The notes: generated by a model not told the origin, from the letters alone. 64,000 bases of DNA from Algoriphagus halophilus (GCF_900129785.1 NZ_FSRC01000004.1:361461-425460), one strand, 5' to 3'; shown: positions 1 through 9,985, numbered from the stretch's first letter. Numbers and translations are program-made.

Positions 1-2
1 AT

Positions 3-1073
3 GCGAGAGAGATTTCCGTCTATTTTGGGGATGAATTTACTGTCAATGAAAAGCTATCACTGAGTTATGGCGGTAGGTACATGTTCTATCAGTTGCTGGG
101 GCCTTTGAGCATCAATGAATATGTGGAGGGAGCACCTATCACCGAAAGTAATGTGATTGGAGAAAAGACCTATGGAAGTGGAGAAAATGTAAAAACATAC
201 CATGGTCCTGAGTTTCGGGTTTCTGCTAGGTATATTTTGGACAACAGATCCTCGGTTAAGCTAGGGTTTAATACCATGAGACAAAATATTCATTTATTGT
301 CCAATTCTTCTGCTATATCCCCGACTGATTCCTGGAAATTAAGTGACTCTTTTATTAAGCCGCAAACAGGAGGTCAGGGCTCAGTTGGCTATTATAGAAA
401 TCTACTAAACAATATGCTGGAATTCTCCACAGAAGTTTACTATCGATATATGAATAATTTACTGGATTATAGGTCCGGAGCTAAAATCGTTCTTAATCAT
501 TCCGTCGAACAGGACGTCTTGAATTCCAAGGGTAAAGCTTATGGGGTGGAGTTTCTATTAAAGAAAAATACGGGTGATTTAAAAGGCACATTGGCATATA
601 CCTATGCTAGGTCATTGTTAAGGACTTCTGATGAACCCAGTGTGGAAAAAATAAATAATGGAGAATTTTACTCTAGCAATTTTGATCAACCCCATCATTT
701 GGTTTTGGTAGCAAATTATGAGTTAAGTAAAAGGATCAATACTTCCCTAAATCTAAATTATAGTACGGGAAGACCGATCACCTTGCCAATTTCCAAATTT
801 GATTATGCAGGGTCTGAGCGGGTATATTTCTCCGAAAGAAATGCATACAGAATACCTGACTATTTCAGGATGGATTTTTCCGTCAATTTGGAGGGAAACC
901 ATAAAGTAAATAAACTGGCACATGCCTCTTGGTCATTTGGCGTGTATAACCTGCTAGGAAGAAGTAATCCGTATTCAGTGTATTATGTACCTGAAGGAGG
1001 AAAATTGAGAGGGTATCAGCTTTCTATTTTCGCAAAACCAATTCCATTTATCACTTATAATTTCAGGTTTTGA
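3..1073 (+). CDS. TonB-dependent receptor, C-terminal part (5' end outside window)
   Basis: The reading frame is open from base 3 with no start, so the N-terminus lies upstream. About 356 residues remain and show the alternating aromatic/polar strands of a 22-stranded outer-membrane barrel. The protein ends in ITYNFRF with a terminal Phe, the usual signal for barrel insertion by BAM. Such receptors import siderophores, glycans or peptides using TonB energy. The next gene, a DUF4249 lipoprotein, starts in the stop codon (TGATG), so the two are co-translated. The plug domain and any N-terminal CarboxypepD_reg-like domain cannot be seen, so the substrate is unknown. Family assignment is firm from strand pattern, C-terminus and context together. 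Confidence 0.85.
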   Translation, partial: AREISVYFGDEFTVNEKLSLSYGGRYMFYQLLGPLSINEYVEGAPITESNVIGEKTYGSGENVKTYHGPEFRVSARYILDNRSSVKLGFNTMRQNIHLLSNSSAISPTDSWKLSDSFIKPQTGGQGSVGYYRNLLNNMLEFSTEVYYRYMNNLLDYRSGAKIVLNHSVEQDVLNSKGKAYGVEFLLKKNTGDLKGTLAYTYARSLLRTSDEPSVEKINNGEFYSSNFDQPHHLVLVANYELSKRINTSLNLNYSTGRPITLPISKFDYAGSERVYFSERNAYRIPDYFRMDFSVNLEGNHKVNKLAHASWSFGVYNLLGRSNPYSVYYVPEGGKLRGYQLSIFAKPIPFITYNFRF

Positions 1074-2233
1074 TGAAAAAGAATATCCATATAATTCTGG
1101 GTTTAATAATGCTCTTGGTAGGGTGTAGAGAACCCTACGATCCTGAAATTGAGCCTACAGATATCAAAATTTTGGTGGTAGAGGGATATTTGGACACAGA
1201 AGGGTTGCCAAGCTTGTTGAATTTAAGCTACACCCGGAATATCCAATCAGATGAAGATTTCAACCAGATCGTTTTTCCTTCGGGAGAGGTGTTTTTAGAG
1301 TCAGAGGGAGGAGAACAATTTCCCTTAAACTCCTTGGGAGAGGGGACTTTTGAATTTGCCTATGACATTCCTGAAGATGGAAATTATAGACTGAGAATCT
1401 TCACTACAGACGGGAATAGTTATTCTTCTGAATGGATCAAACCGATTTTGACCCCAGAGATTATTGATGTGGGATTTGATAAATATGAACAAGGAGTGGA
1501 GGTATTCCTCACTACCAAAGGGGATGAGAATGCAGATGATTTTCTTTGGACATTTGAAGAGACCTATGCTTTCCGCCCTAAACTCGCGACTGCCTATCGA
1601 TACGATCCTGAATTAAAAACCGTGGTATTGGCCTCCAATGATTTGAGAACAGATTTATGCTATCGTGAGTTGAGCAATGCTGATTTGATTTTGGAAACCT
1701 CTTCTCGCTTTGAGGATCAGTTTGTGTTCAGACAAACGATCAATCAGATTCCGACTGGGGACGAACGATTAACGGTGAGGTATAGCATCTTGATTTCTCA
1801 AAAGGCTTTGGACAAAGGCGCTTCTGATTTTTGGGAAATCATGAGGAAAAACACCGATGACTTAGGTTCCATATTTAGCCCTTTGCCTTCGAATATAGGC
1901 GGGAATATCAAGAATGATCAAAACCCAAATGCCCCAGTGGTGGGATACTTAAGTTTAGGTACAGTGAAGCAAAGAAGATTGTTTATTGGGTTTCAAGATA
2001 TTCTACCTTGGCCGAGATTAGATGTTCCTGAGTACTTTGGCTGTATCGCAGAGCAGGATACGATTTTTGTTGATGAATATGAGTCTGCGTTTATGTCAGG
2101 GGGATATACACCTGCAATTCCGATTTTTTGTGAAAATTGTTATGATCCAATTGGTTTTAGAAAAGCAGAACGAAGATGCACGGATTGCACCTTGAGAGGA
2201 ACCAATGTTAAGCCGGATTTTTGGGATGAATAA
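1073..2233 (+). CDS. DUF4249 family lipoprotein
   Basis: A 386-residue outer-membrane-associated lipoprotein. The N-terminus MKKNIHIILGLIMLLVGC is a type II signal with the lipid-anchored Cys in LLVGC. The body is beta-rich. The C-terminus has the Cys-rich ending typical of DUF4249 (CxxC pairs, then PDFW). DUF4249 proteins are usually encoded next to TonB-dependent receptors and are thought to be receptor partners, somewhat like SusD, though the function is unproven. The ATG at 1073 overlaps the receptor stop codon. A TTG one codon earlier would be in frame but is less likely. The next gene starts inside this gene's last codons, so all three form one operon. Confidence 0.85.
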   Translation: MKKNIHIILGLIMLLVGCREPYDPEIEPTDIKILVVEGYLDTEGLPSLLNLSYTRNIQSDEDFNQIVFPSGEVFLESEGGEQFPLNSLGEGTFEFAYDIPEDGNYRLRIFTTDGNSYSSEWIKPILTPEIIDVGFDKYEQGVEVFLTTKGDENADDFLWTFEETYAFRPKLATAYRYDPELKTVVLASNDLRTDLCYRELSNADLILETSSRFEDQFVFRQTINQIPTGDERLTVRYSILISQKALDKGASDFWEIMRKNTDDLGSIFSPLPSNIGGNIKNDQNPNAPVVGYLSLGTVKQRRLFIGFQDILPWPRLDVPEYFGCIAEQDTIFVDEYESAFMSGGYTPAIPIFCENCYDPIGFRKAERRCTDCTLRGTNVKPDFWDE

Positions 2234-3839
2234 GTTGAAAATAGTCAAAATTGGGATTATTCTGGTACTATGGTTCGTTGTAGGATCGGTAAAAATTTAT
2301 GCCCAATCAGGAAGAGAACAGGTTCATTTTTCCATTCCAAAAAACATTTACTTCGGAGGAGAAAGAATTTGGGTGTCTAGTAAAGTGGAGCAAGGAAATG
2401 AAGAGGAAGAATCTCAAATTGTTTATGCGGAATTGCTCAACAGATACAATGAATCCGTCGCAATAGCCAAGATGCCATTGGAGAAAGGAGCAAGCTTTAA
2501 TTTTTTGAAGCTCCCTCAAAGTTTACCTTCCGATCATTATTTACTTAGGGTTTTTACAAGAGTTAGCCCCTACCAGGACTTAGAGTCCGGAATGTCTCAG
2601 CAGCTGATTACTGTATTTAATAGGTTAGCTCCTCCTGCGGTGGTGGAGGAAAGATCAGAATCTATGGTATTTCAACCTAAGGACGAGGATCGGATACGCT
2701 TCTCATCGATTGAGAGGAGTCCTGGACGGAAAATTTCGGTCAAGTTAGAAGGAAATGAAAACGTAAGAGAGCTGAGTGTGGCGGTGATTAATCCATTTTT
2801 ATCAATCCAACATCAATTAAAGTCTTCTGAGGTTTATGAATCCCTAGAGCCAAAATTGATAGTTCCAGAGCTTTTTGGACATATAATTGAAGCCAAAGTA
2901 GAACCGGGTCAAGTAGATACTACTCAGCTCTATTATATCTCTGTTCATGGAGACAAATCTGCTTTATTTACAGATAGGCCTGATCCAGATGGAACGATGT
3001 TTTTTGATGCAGGAGGAATGCAGAACTGGGATTATTTGGTAGCCCAAGCCAATGGAAATAAGAGTTTGCTGGATTTCACCATAGTATCTCCAGCCCCTAG
3101 AACTCATTTCAAGAAAAGTTTTGAGTTTCCCGTTTTGAAAATTACTCCGTCGGATGAACCCTACTTAAAGGAATTGCTAAAAGGTGGTCAAGTTGAGGGG
3201 TATTTTTCGCATGAGTTTAATTCTTCAGATGCACCGGTAGTGACTGGATTTGTCGAGGATCGGGTTTATCAGCTAGACGATTACACCCGTTTTGAAACTG
3301 TGGAGACAGTTATAAAAGAATATGTTCCTGAAATCTCGGTAAAAACTGTTCAAAAAAAGAAGGAATTTAGATCAATTAATGAAATCAGGTCTTTTGCTTT
3401 TGATTCCAATCCACTCATGTTGGTTGATGCCATGCCAGTATTTGACTCAGATCAGCTCGCTGCTTTTGATCCAAAAGGATTTAAAACATTGGAAATTTTA
3501 TCGAGGACCTTTTATTTGAATGAGGAGGAATTTCCAGGGGTGATGAGCTTTTCTTCCTATAAGAATGATTTTGGAGGATACCCAATCCCAACTAATGGTA
3601 TTTTGTTAGAGTATGCAGGGATTCAACCAAAAATAACTTCAGCAATAAGTTTGTTTGAACCTTTCAGTGAAACAAATCAAATGATGGATTGGCGGACGAT
3701 TCTTTATTGGTCCGAAGTCCCTCAACTTTCAAGCTCCAATGATGCGGTAGAAATAGTTATTCCTGAATTGAAAGGAAGTTTTCTAGTTACCATCAAGACC
3801 GATCAGGGCACTTACACAAAAGTGCTCGAAGTCAATTGA
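2226..3839 (+). CDS. Exported protein with MG2-like N-terminal domain, TonB-receptor associated
   Basis: About 537 residues. I chose the ATG at 2226 because it begins directly with a signal peptide (MNKLKIVKIGIILVLWFVVG...YAQS); an in-frame ATG at 2205 would add seven residues before it. After the signal, the segment with IPKNIYFGGERIWVSSKV and YLLRVFTR resembles the macroglobulin MG2-like domain found in many Bacteroidota proteins encoded with TonB receptors. The remainder is beta-rich and unassigned. The gene overlaps the DUF4249 gene by 8 bases, so it is the last gene of that operon. No catalytic motif is visible. A role in handling the receptor's ligand at the surface is inferred from context only. 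Confidence 0.6.
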   Translation: MNKLKIVKIGIILVLWFVVGSVKIYAQSGREQVHFSIPKNIYFGGERIWVSSKVEQGNEEEESQIVYAELLNRYNESVAIAKMPLEKGASFNFLKLPQSLPSDHYLLRVFTRVSPYQDLESGMSQQLITVFNRLAPPAVVEERSESMVFQPKDEDRIRFSSIERSPGRKISVKLEGNENVRELSVAVINPFLSIQHQLKSSEVYESLEPKLIVPELFGHIIEAKVEPGQVDTTQLYYISVHGDKSALFTDRPDPDGTMFFDAGGMQNWDYLVAQANGNKSLLDFTIVSPAPRTHFKKSFEFPVLKITPSDEPYLKELLKGGQVEGYFSHEFNSSDAPVVTGFVEDRVYQLDDYTRFETVETVIKEYVPEISVKTVQKKKEFRSINEIRSFAFDSNPLMLVDAMPVFDSDQLAAFDPKGFKTLEILSRTFYLNEEEFPGVMSFSSYKNDFGGYPIPTNGILLEYAGIQPKITSAISLFEPFSETNQMMDWRTILYWSEVPQLSSSNDAVEIVIPELKGSFLVTIKTDQGTYTKVLEVN

Positions 3840-3854
3840 TCGGTAGAATTAGAT

Positions 3855-5516
3855 TTAATTTTCTTTTTTCCTCAATTCCTCTTGCATGAACTGACCGAGT
3901 TTTGCCTGGTACCTCTTGATGTCTGAATCGTATTCCGGAGAAAGACTCTTTTTCTCTGGGAAGGTTTCCATATGAACAGTCTGAGTAGGGAATGCAAATC
4001 TTACCTCCAAGGTTTCAGCAAGCTTCATAATCTGAATTAATATTTCATGTCTGCATTCCAATTCCTCGGCCCATGTAGGAACTTCGAAGAAAATGTAAAA
4101 CATAATGTCCAAACTAAAAGAGGACAAGTTGTTGAAATAGACATGGAAGGTGTCTTTTCTTGTTTTCGGATGAGAGGTGACGATCGCACGAAGCCCTTTT
4201 ACAAATTCCTCTACTAATTCAGGAGGGGTATCATAGGTGATTGTAATGGTCGTATAGAAACGTCTGTACTGGCGTAAACCATGGTTGTCTATCGTGGCAT
4301 CCGCAATTTTTCCATTGGGAATATACATGACAGAATTACGGAAGGTTCTTACTCGAGTAGATCTAAAACCAACTTCTTCTACCGTTCCATCTAAGTCACC
4401 TGAAGTAATCCAATCACCTACCTGAAAAGGCCTATCCAAAAAGATCATCACCGAACCAAAGAAGTTCTTTATGGTATCCTGAGCTGCCAAAGCAATGGCC
4501 ACACCACCAATAGAAAGTCCTGTTAGGAATGGAATAATGTCAAGATTGAGTCCTTCTTTTAAAACGAAGAGCGTACCAATGATTATTACGAAAGCTTTTA
4601 GGGTCTTTCTGATCAAAGGCACTAATTGATCATCAAGGGTAGACTCTGTTCTTTCTGCCAGTTTTGAGAAGTAGGCAGCGATAACATCTACAATTTTGTA
4701 GAAAATTACGGTGATTAAGAGAGGTTTTAGGGTATTGATGATCACAATAATCCATGCCCATATTTCAGTAGGTAACTGTAATACTGGAAGGAATAGCGCC
4801 AACAAAAGCACGATAAAATAGAAACTGGTAATCCTGGCAATGGGCAATAGGTAGTTTTCACCGATATACCCATACCCCAAGCGTTTTAGAACATACAGTA
4901 GCCCCTTGTCGACTAAAAATGTGAACACCAAATGGCTGAGAAATACCAGGAATATCAAGATTAGGAATCCGACCAATTGCCACAGGTGAAATCCTAAATA
5001 TTCTTCATTCCCAATTTTTGGAAGTAAGTCTAATAATTTAGCAGTTCCGTAAGGATAAGTTTCTCTATGCAGGCTATTGATTTGGCCTACCGTGAAGGAA
5101 GAAAACATCCATTGATTACCTGTTTTCTCTAAAAAGACCCCTGGTAGTTTTGTCCTGTCAAAGTAAAAGATCTGATCTGAACCGGATAAGGTGTCTCTAT
5201 AGTTTTGCTCATTAGGGATGCTACTAGTTCTGATGATGACCCCTTTTCCCTCAAAAATCTGCTTCAGTTTTACGCTAAGTTGATTTCCGTTCAAGGTTTC
5301 AGCACCTTTCAAATTAAAGGTTTTGGCGGCTTTATCAGGATGAAAGTTTTCCTCTTCCAAATTGTAAAAAAAAGTCAAAGTCGTGTGATAAGGGGAACTT
5401 AAGTTCACCTCATCAGAAACTTCCATCAAATCTTTTTGCTCCGTTATTAACTGGCCATATGAATAAGAGGATGCCAGGAAAGATATCCAGAGTAACAAGA
5501 AATACTTTTTAATCAT
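3855..5516 (-). CDS. MscS-family mechanosensitive channel protein
   Basis: A 553-residue membrane protein. Residues 1-21 are a signal peptide. Residues 22-175 form a periplasmic domain. Hydrophobic helices follow at about 180-200, 225-245, 252-272 and 305-320. The pore helix and beta domain carry the family signature (GGVAIALAAQDTIKNFFGS, residues 337-355, then LDRPFQVGDWI). The C-terminus is the usual cytoplasmic alpha/beta vestibule. Channels of this family release solutes on hypo-osmotic shock. The extended N-terminus resembles the larger MscS relatives rather than E. coli MscS (286 aa). It converges on the preceding operon with only 15 bases between stops and no clear terminator. Confidence 0.88.
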   Translation of the reverse strand: MIKKYFLLLWISFLASSYSYGQLITEQKDLMEVSDEVNLSSPYHTTLTFFYNLEEENFHPDKAAKTFNLKGAETLNGNQLSVKLKQIFEGKGVIIRTSSIPNEQNYRDTLSGSDQIFYFDRTKLPGVFLEKTGNQWMFSSFTVGQINSLHRETYPYGTAKLLDLLPKIGNEEYLGFHLWQLVGFLILIFLVFLSHLVFTFLVDKGLLYVLKRLGYGYIGENYLLPIARITSFYFIVLLLALFLPVLQLPTEIWAWIIVIINTLKPLLITVIFYKIVDVIAAYFSKLAERTESTLDDQLVPLIRKTLKAFVIIIGTLFVLKEGLNLDIIPFLTGLSIGGVAIALAAQDTIKNFFGSVMIFLDRPFQVGDWITSGDLDGTVEEVGFRSTRVRTFRNSVMYIPNGKIADATIDNHGLRQYRRFYTTITITYDTPPELVEEFVKGLRAIVTSHPKTRKDTFHVYFNNLSSFSLDIMFYIFFEVPTWAEELECRHEILIQIMKLAETLEVRFAFPTQTVHMETFPEKKSLSPEYDSDIKRYQAKLGQFMQEELRKKEN

Positions 5517-5577
5517 GTTTTGAGATTTTTTGCAAGTTAGCCATTCATAATTCCTAGCCCAAGCTTTTCAAAAGTGC

Positions 5578-8283
5578 TTATTCTGAAAGTAAAAATTCAG
5601 TAATCCTGGATCCGCTGATCGTTCTGATCAGGTATTGACCTTTTGAAGATTGGTAGGTGATTTGAACTGAACTACTGCTTTCCAGTGGCATGGTAGTCAT
5701 CAGATTACCTTCCATATCATATAAATAACAGAATTCTTGTGTGAGGTCAGTCAATGCAAAAATCTGTCTATCGGCTCCAAAATCAAAGTATTGATAGATT
5801 AAGTCATCACCGGATACTCGAATATTCATTAGTTGTTTTTCCGATTTATCAAGAACAGTGACTTCATTGTATTGTCTAGAAATAAAGACAAAATCATTTT
5901 CTTTTTGATCTGGGACCAACATGAATTCACTATCCCGATCATCCTTGATCAGCTGGTTTCTATAGCCAATTTCTCCATCAAAATTGGAGTGAATTATTTC
6001 TCCATTGGAAGTGACAGTAACAAATTTGAAAGATCTTGAACTTGGATCTCTCCAAACAATGCCTCGGGATTTAATGGCATCACCAAGTTTCACAGGGCTT
6101 CCAGCCTGTTTTTCACCCCTTCTGTTGAAAATAAACAGATTTCCTTTTTCACTGAGTGCAGCCATATAATCACCTTTTCCTGGGATTCTGTAATGAGCAG
6201 GGGCTCTTGTGGTTTTTTCCTGGATGGGTAGTGGATTCCAGCCATCTAACTGTTGACCGGTTTTGTCTAAAAGGAAAAGGTTTCCTTCTTCCGTACTAAT
6301 AAAATAGCGGTATTCTTTAGTATTTGAATAGTCTACCAAATTTAGATGAGAAATCCACTGATTGCCCAAGCTAAATGGGTACCGAGGCAGTAGGTTGCCA
6401 AGGCGGTCTATTCCGTAAATTTTGTTTTTGGTGGCTAAAAGAATCTGAAGTTTTCCGTTTTTGTAATAGTCCACCTGAAAGATATCCGAAACGATAGGTC
6501 CGTCTAAAGGATAAGAATAGACTTCTTCACCGATTTCGTTGAATAGGTGCATGACATTATTTTCATCTTGCACTAATATATCTTGGGTATTGTCTTGGTA
6601 ATTAATAACGGTAGCAGGACCATAAATCAGTTTTTGATCAAGGACAATACTTTTATTAGGCTGTAGGCTAATGGCGCCTGATTGCTTGATTTCAGGAGTA
6701 TAATCGCTCTTGTATGGAAACCTTAAGGTAGCTTCTGTTCTATCAGGGAGTTTGTTGATATGAAGAGAAATCCAAGGAAAAGAGCGGAAGCTGCTGGTAT
6801 ACCTTTGTAAAAAAGAACTCCAAGAAGGATTAGAATATTTAGTCCATTTGGACCAAATCTCATCGATCAGGTAAATTCTTGAAAACCCAGAAGCGGAATT
6901 CAATTCTGATTTGGCGGCAGGTGCGTTGGAAGAATTTCTCCAGGTGTTGTTTGAAGTAAAATCATCCAATATCAATTTCATTGCTTGCTGGGAATTAGCA
7001 AAGATCAAAATGTCATTTACTGAAGTGATAAATGTCTGTCCAAAACCATGGAATTTTCCTTGAAATAAGTGAGCAGGAAACTCTTCTTCAGGAACAAACA
7101 AGATTTCATAATCTAAGTAGAAGTCGGAGTTTTCTTCACTTTCAGATTTTTGAAAATCTTTAAGAAGGGATAAGGCTGGGGCTGCATCCACAGTTCTTGC
7201 AAGTAAAGCTAGATTTTGGTCAGATCCGCCAAACTTCTCTAAATCCAGCAAATAAAGTTCACCCGAAAAATTATCAAAAAAACCTCGGTCCGTCAGAGTT
7301 CTTTGGATTTCTCCTACCAGAGTGGATCTAAAAGGGAATGCTCTATTTTCTATTTTTTGAGTTTCAAAAATGCTTTCTAGATTGTATTGGGTTAAAGACA
7401 GCGTTCTGTTTGAAATCAGGGACTCTATCGCTGATAGGTTGGCTCGAATAGAAGGAGTAAAATTAATAGGGTCAGGATAAAAAACCGGTCCGGTGAATTC
7501 AAGTAGGCCCTCCTTGAAAGAGAGATTTAAAGCCAAGGCCGCATTCATGATTTCTAAATTTGAAATGGCTTGATTTTCTCTATCTCCAGCCACTCCCTTT
7601 AGTAAGGAAGCTATTCCTTTTCCAGATAATAAAAGTCTTCCTGGTGAGTTTCGATCTAATTCAGTGTTTTGAATTAATTTTGAAAAGCCTTCCTGATTTT
7701 CATTTAGGTAATATCTAATCGCTTGCTCTACCAGAAAGGAAGAGGAAGAAAATGCTACCAGATCTCCTAAAATGGCAATTGACCAAATTCGGTTATTTTC
7801 TTGGTCATAATATTCTACCACTTCCTGATCAGAATACATTCGGGTCTGAAACCTTGAGCCCTCAGGGATTTTTGATTTAAAGTCTTCGAGAAGTCCAGAG
7901 GTTTTCGATGGACTTAGGTTTAAGGTATATAGTAACTCAAAGTTTTCGATGCCCGTAGCATGGAGGCTAATGGATAGTTGTTCTTTTTGGACTAGTTTGG
8001 CGATTTGACCGCTTTCACCAGTAAGACTATCCAAGGTGATCAGTTGATCGGATAATTTTTCAAATGCAGGAAAAGTTTTGAAGATCCCCCAAGCAGGATC
8101 ATTTACTAAAGAATTCCATGTTTCTGCCCCTTGGTAGGTTTCAAACACAAAAACAGCATCTTGACTGATTAGGTCTAAGCTATTGACTTTTCGGGCTGAA
8201 AAATATTGTTGATAAACCCAAAAACCTCCTCCCGCTAAAAGGATCACAAATAATAGTACAAGAAGGCTTTTCCAGATTTTCAC
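5578..8283 (-). CDS. Large membrane-anchored propeller-like protein (possibly DUF3352-like)
   Basis: A 901-residue protein anchored by one N-terminal helix (residues 4-28, a Lys-flanked hydrophobic stretch with no obvious cleavage site). Residues about 30-560 resemble DUF3352-type proteins (NSLDLISQDAVFVFE near the start), a weak assignment. Residues about 570-900 contain repeated short strands such as NGKLQILLATKNKIYGIDR and GNLFLLDKTGQQLDGW, typical of PQQ- or WD-like beta-propeller blades. No enzymatic motif is seen. It lies 61 bases upstream of the MscS gene on the same strand, so the two may be co-transcribed. Function is unknown; an envelope-surveillance or assembly-scaffold role would be a guess. 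Confidence 0.55.
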   Translation of the reverse strand: MKIWKSLLVLLFVILLAGGGFWVYQQYFSARKVNSLDLISQDAVFVFETYQGAETWNSLVNDPAWGIFKTFPAFEKLSDQLITLDSLTGESGQIAKLVQKEQLSISLHATGIENFELLYTLNLSPSKTSGLLEDFKSKIPEGSRFQTRMYSDQEVVEYYDQENNRIWSIAILGDLVAFSSSSFLVEQAIRYYLNENQEGFSKLIQNTELDRNSPGRLLLSGKGIASLLKGVAGDRENQAISNLEIMNAALALNLSFKEGLLEFTGPVFYPDPINFTPSIRANLSAIESLISNRTLSLTQYNLESIFETQKIENRAFPFRSTLVGEIQRTLTDRGFFDNFSGELYLLDLEKFGGSDQNLALLARTVDAAPALSLLKDFQKSESEENSDFYLDYEILFVPEEEFPAHLFQGKFHGFGQTFITSVNDILIFANSQQAMKLILDDFTSNNTWRNSSNAPAAKSELNSASGFSRIYLIDEIWSKWTKYSNPSWSSFLQRYTSSFRSFPWISLHINKLPDRTEATLRFPYKSDYTPEIKQSGAISLQPNKSIVLDQKLIYGPATVINYQDNTQDILVQDENNVMHLFNEIGEEVYSYPLDGPIVSDIFQVDYYKNGKLQILLATKNKIYGIDRLGNLLPRYPFSLGNQWISHLNLVDYSNTKEYRYFISTEEGNLFLLDKTGQQLDGWNPLPIQEKTTRAPAHYRIPGKGDYMAALSEKGNLFIFNRRGEKQAGSPVKLGDAIKSRGIVWRDPSSRSFKFVTVTSNGEIIHSNFDGEIGYRNQLIKDDRDSEFMLVPDQKENDFVFISRQYNEVTVLDKSEKQLMNIRVSGDDLIYQYFDFGADRQIFALTDLTQEFCYLYDMEGNLMTTMPLESSSSVQITYQSSKGQYLIRTISGSRITEFLLSE

Positions 8284-8321
8284 GATTCTTTGTCTGATTC
8301 AGAAAATAGATCACAAAAATT

Positions 8322-8363
8322 AGACCTAAGAATTCAGAGTGCAAACTCTAAACTCTTAGGTCT
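8322..8363 (-). terminator. Terminator of mdh
   Basis: The 10-base arms AGACCTAAGA (8322-8331) and TCTTAGGTCT (8354-8363) pair perfectly, with a second stem inside (AGAGT/ACTCT). On the minus strand the hairpin is followed by AATTTTTG, giving a U-rich tail. It lies just past the mdh stop codon and before the next minus-strand gene. Confidence 0.75.
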
Positions 8364-8384
8364 CTATCTATCAAATAAGTAGGA

Positions 8385-9320
8385 TTACTTGCCTAACTTA
8401 TTTAAAACTTCCATTACTTCTTTTACATGGCCTCTAGAAGTCTCTAGCAATGCTTTCTCCTCCTCATTCAAGTCAAGTTCAAGAACTTTCTCGATGCCAT
8501 TTTTACCTAATATAACAGGTACACCTAGGTAACAATCGTCGATTCCATATTCGCCTTCAAGTTTGATACAAACAGGGAATACTCTTCTTTGATTTTTCAA
8601 GATAGCTTCCACCATTTGAGCAGCTGCTGAACCTGGAGCATACCAAGCAGAAGTACCCATTAATTTTACTAATTCACCACCACCGAATTTGGTTCTTTCG
8701 ATAATTGCATCCAATTTCTCCGCGTCGATCAATTCAGTCACAGGAATACCAGCAACTGTAGTGTATCTTGGAAGTGGTACCATTGTGTCACCATGTCCAC
8801 CCATTAGAATTGCTTGGATTTCTTTTGGAGAAACATTCAATTCAGAAGCAATAAATGCTCTGTATCTAGCAGTATCCAAAATTCCAGCCATACCCATTAC
8901 TCTCGTTCTTGGTAATTTAGAAGAAAGATGAGCTTGGTAAGTCATCACGTCAAGTGGGTTGGATACCACAATGATGATTGCATCTGGAGAATATTTTATA
9001 ACATTTTCTGTTACAGACTTAACGATTCCAGCATTGGTTTCAATTAAGTCGTCACGAGTCATTCCAGGTTTACGAGGAAGACCAGAGGTAATCACTACTA
9101 CATCAGAGTTAGCTGTTTTGCTGTAATCATTTGTGCTTCCTACAGTACGGCTGTCATACTGATTGATTGGAGCTTTCTGCCAAATGTCAAGGGCTTTGCC
9201 TTCAGCAACACCTTCTTTGATGTCAACTAGAACTATTTCTTCTGCGATTTCGCGATAAGCCAATACATCGGCACAGGTAGCACCCACGTTACCTGCCCCT
9301 ACTACGGTTACTTTGCTCAT
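8385..9320 (-). CDS. mdh: Malate dehydrogenase
   Basis: Interconverts malate and oxaloacetate with NAD in the cytoplasm as part of the TCA cycle. The 311-residue length is normal for the LDH-like MDH group. The nucleotide-binding loop is GAGNVGATCA (residues 8-17), and Asp33 should select NAD. Substrate-binding arginines sit in LPRKPGMTRDD (Arg83, Arg89) and at Arg152. The catalytic pair is Asp149 (LDTAR) and His176 (GGHGDT). The gene is monocistronic: it has its own terminator downstream and 148 bases of non-coding sequence upstream, in which I saw no convincing TAnnTTTG box. Confidence 0.97.
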   Translation of the reverse strand: MSKVTVVGAGNVGATCADVLAYREIAEEIVLVDIKEGVAEGKALDIWQKAPINQYDSRTVGSTNDYSKTANSDVVVITSGLPRKPGMTRDDLIETNAGIVKSVTENVIKYSPDAIIIVVSNPLDVMTYQAHLSSKLPRTRVMGMAGILDTARYRAFIASELNVSPKEIQAILMGGHGDTMVPLPRYTTVAGIPVTELIDAEKLDAIIERTKFGGGELVKLMGTSAWYAPGSAAAQMVEAILKNQRRVFPVCIKLEGEYGIDDCYLGVPVILGKNGIEKVLELDLNEEEKALLETSRGHVKEVMEVLNKLGK

Positions 9321-9468
9321 GAGATTATATTGATTTTATTTTTATTACTGCCTTAAAAAAAGCGTCGCTAAGTTATTAAACTATGCCTAGGAATAGAAGC
9401 AAGGAAGTGAATACTTTACCTTGAAAGGCAGATTTTTGATGAATGAATGAGGAAAGAGATAAGATGTC

Positions 9469-9984
9469 TTATTCAAACATCTGACGGAGACTGAAAAATC
9501 CAAAGGATTCTCTGTAGGATCTGAAAAGTCGCTGATTGTTTTCGTTATAATATTCAGCTAAAGAGGTCATCATCTTTGCCTTGATTTTAGGATTGCTGGA
9601 AAAGATTTCTTGGATTGCATAATATGGAATCACTATCAAATCCGCTTCCTCGGAAACAATAATGGCAGTGTAGGTCCTTTTTGCATTTTCTAATAAGGAG
9701 TTTTCTCCAAATGCTTCACCCTTATTGATTTCCAAGATTGTTTCAAATGTATCCCTGACGTCAATGGTCAAGGTGATTTGTCCCCTTTTGACCAAGTATA
9801 AAGCCTGACTGGGGTCTTTACTGAAAAAAACTACCTCATCCCTTTTGTAGGTGCGGTGATGCATGGCTGGAAGAAACCTTGCCATCTCCTTGTTTTTCAT
9901 GCTTTCGAAAAACTTGATCTGGGAAAGGAAATCAAACATTTCATGATCTTCAGGCGAGTAGGTCTTGGAAAATGGATTTCTCAT
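9469..9984 (-). CDS. Cyclic nucleotide-binding domain protein lacking a DNA-binding domain
   Basis: A 171-residue protein that is essentially one CAP-type beta-roll (about residues 20-140) with a short N-terminal helix and a C-terminal tail. The phosphate-binding cassette is recognisable as GEAFGENSLLENAKRTYTA and keeps its glutamate and arginine. No helix-turn-helix follows, so it cannot act as a Crp/Fnr repressor or activator in the usual way. It starts one base after the tilS stop codon, so it is almost certainly translated from the tilS transcript. Which nucleotide it binds, if any, and its partner are unknown. Confidence 0.8.
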   Translation of the reverse strand: MRNPFSKTYSPEDHEMFDFLSQIKFFESMKNKEMARFLPAMHHRTYKRDEVVFFSKDPSQALYLVKRGQITLTIDVRDTFETILEINKGEAFGENSLLENAKRTYTAIIVSEEADLIVIPYYAIQEIFSSNPKIKAKMMTSLAEYYNENNQRLFRSYRESFGFFSLRQMFE

Positions 9985-9985
9985 A

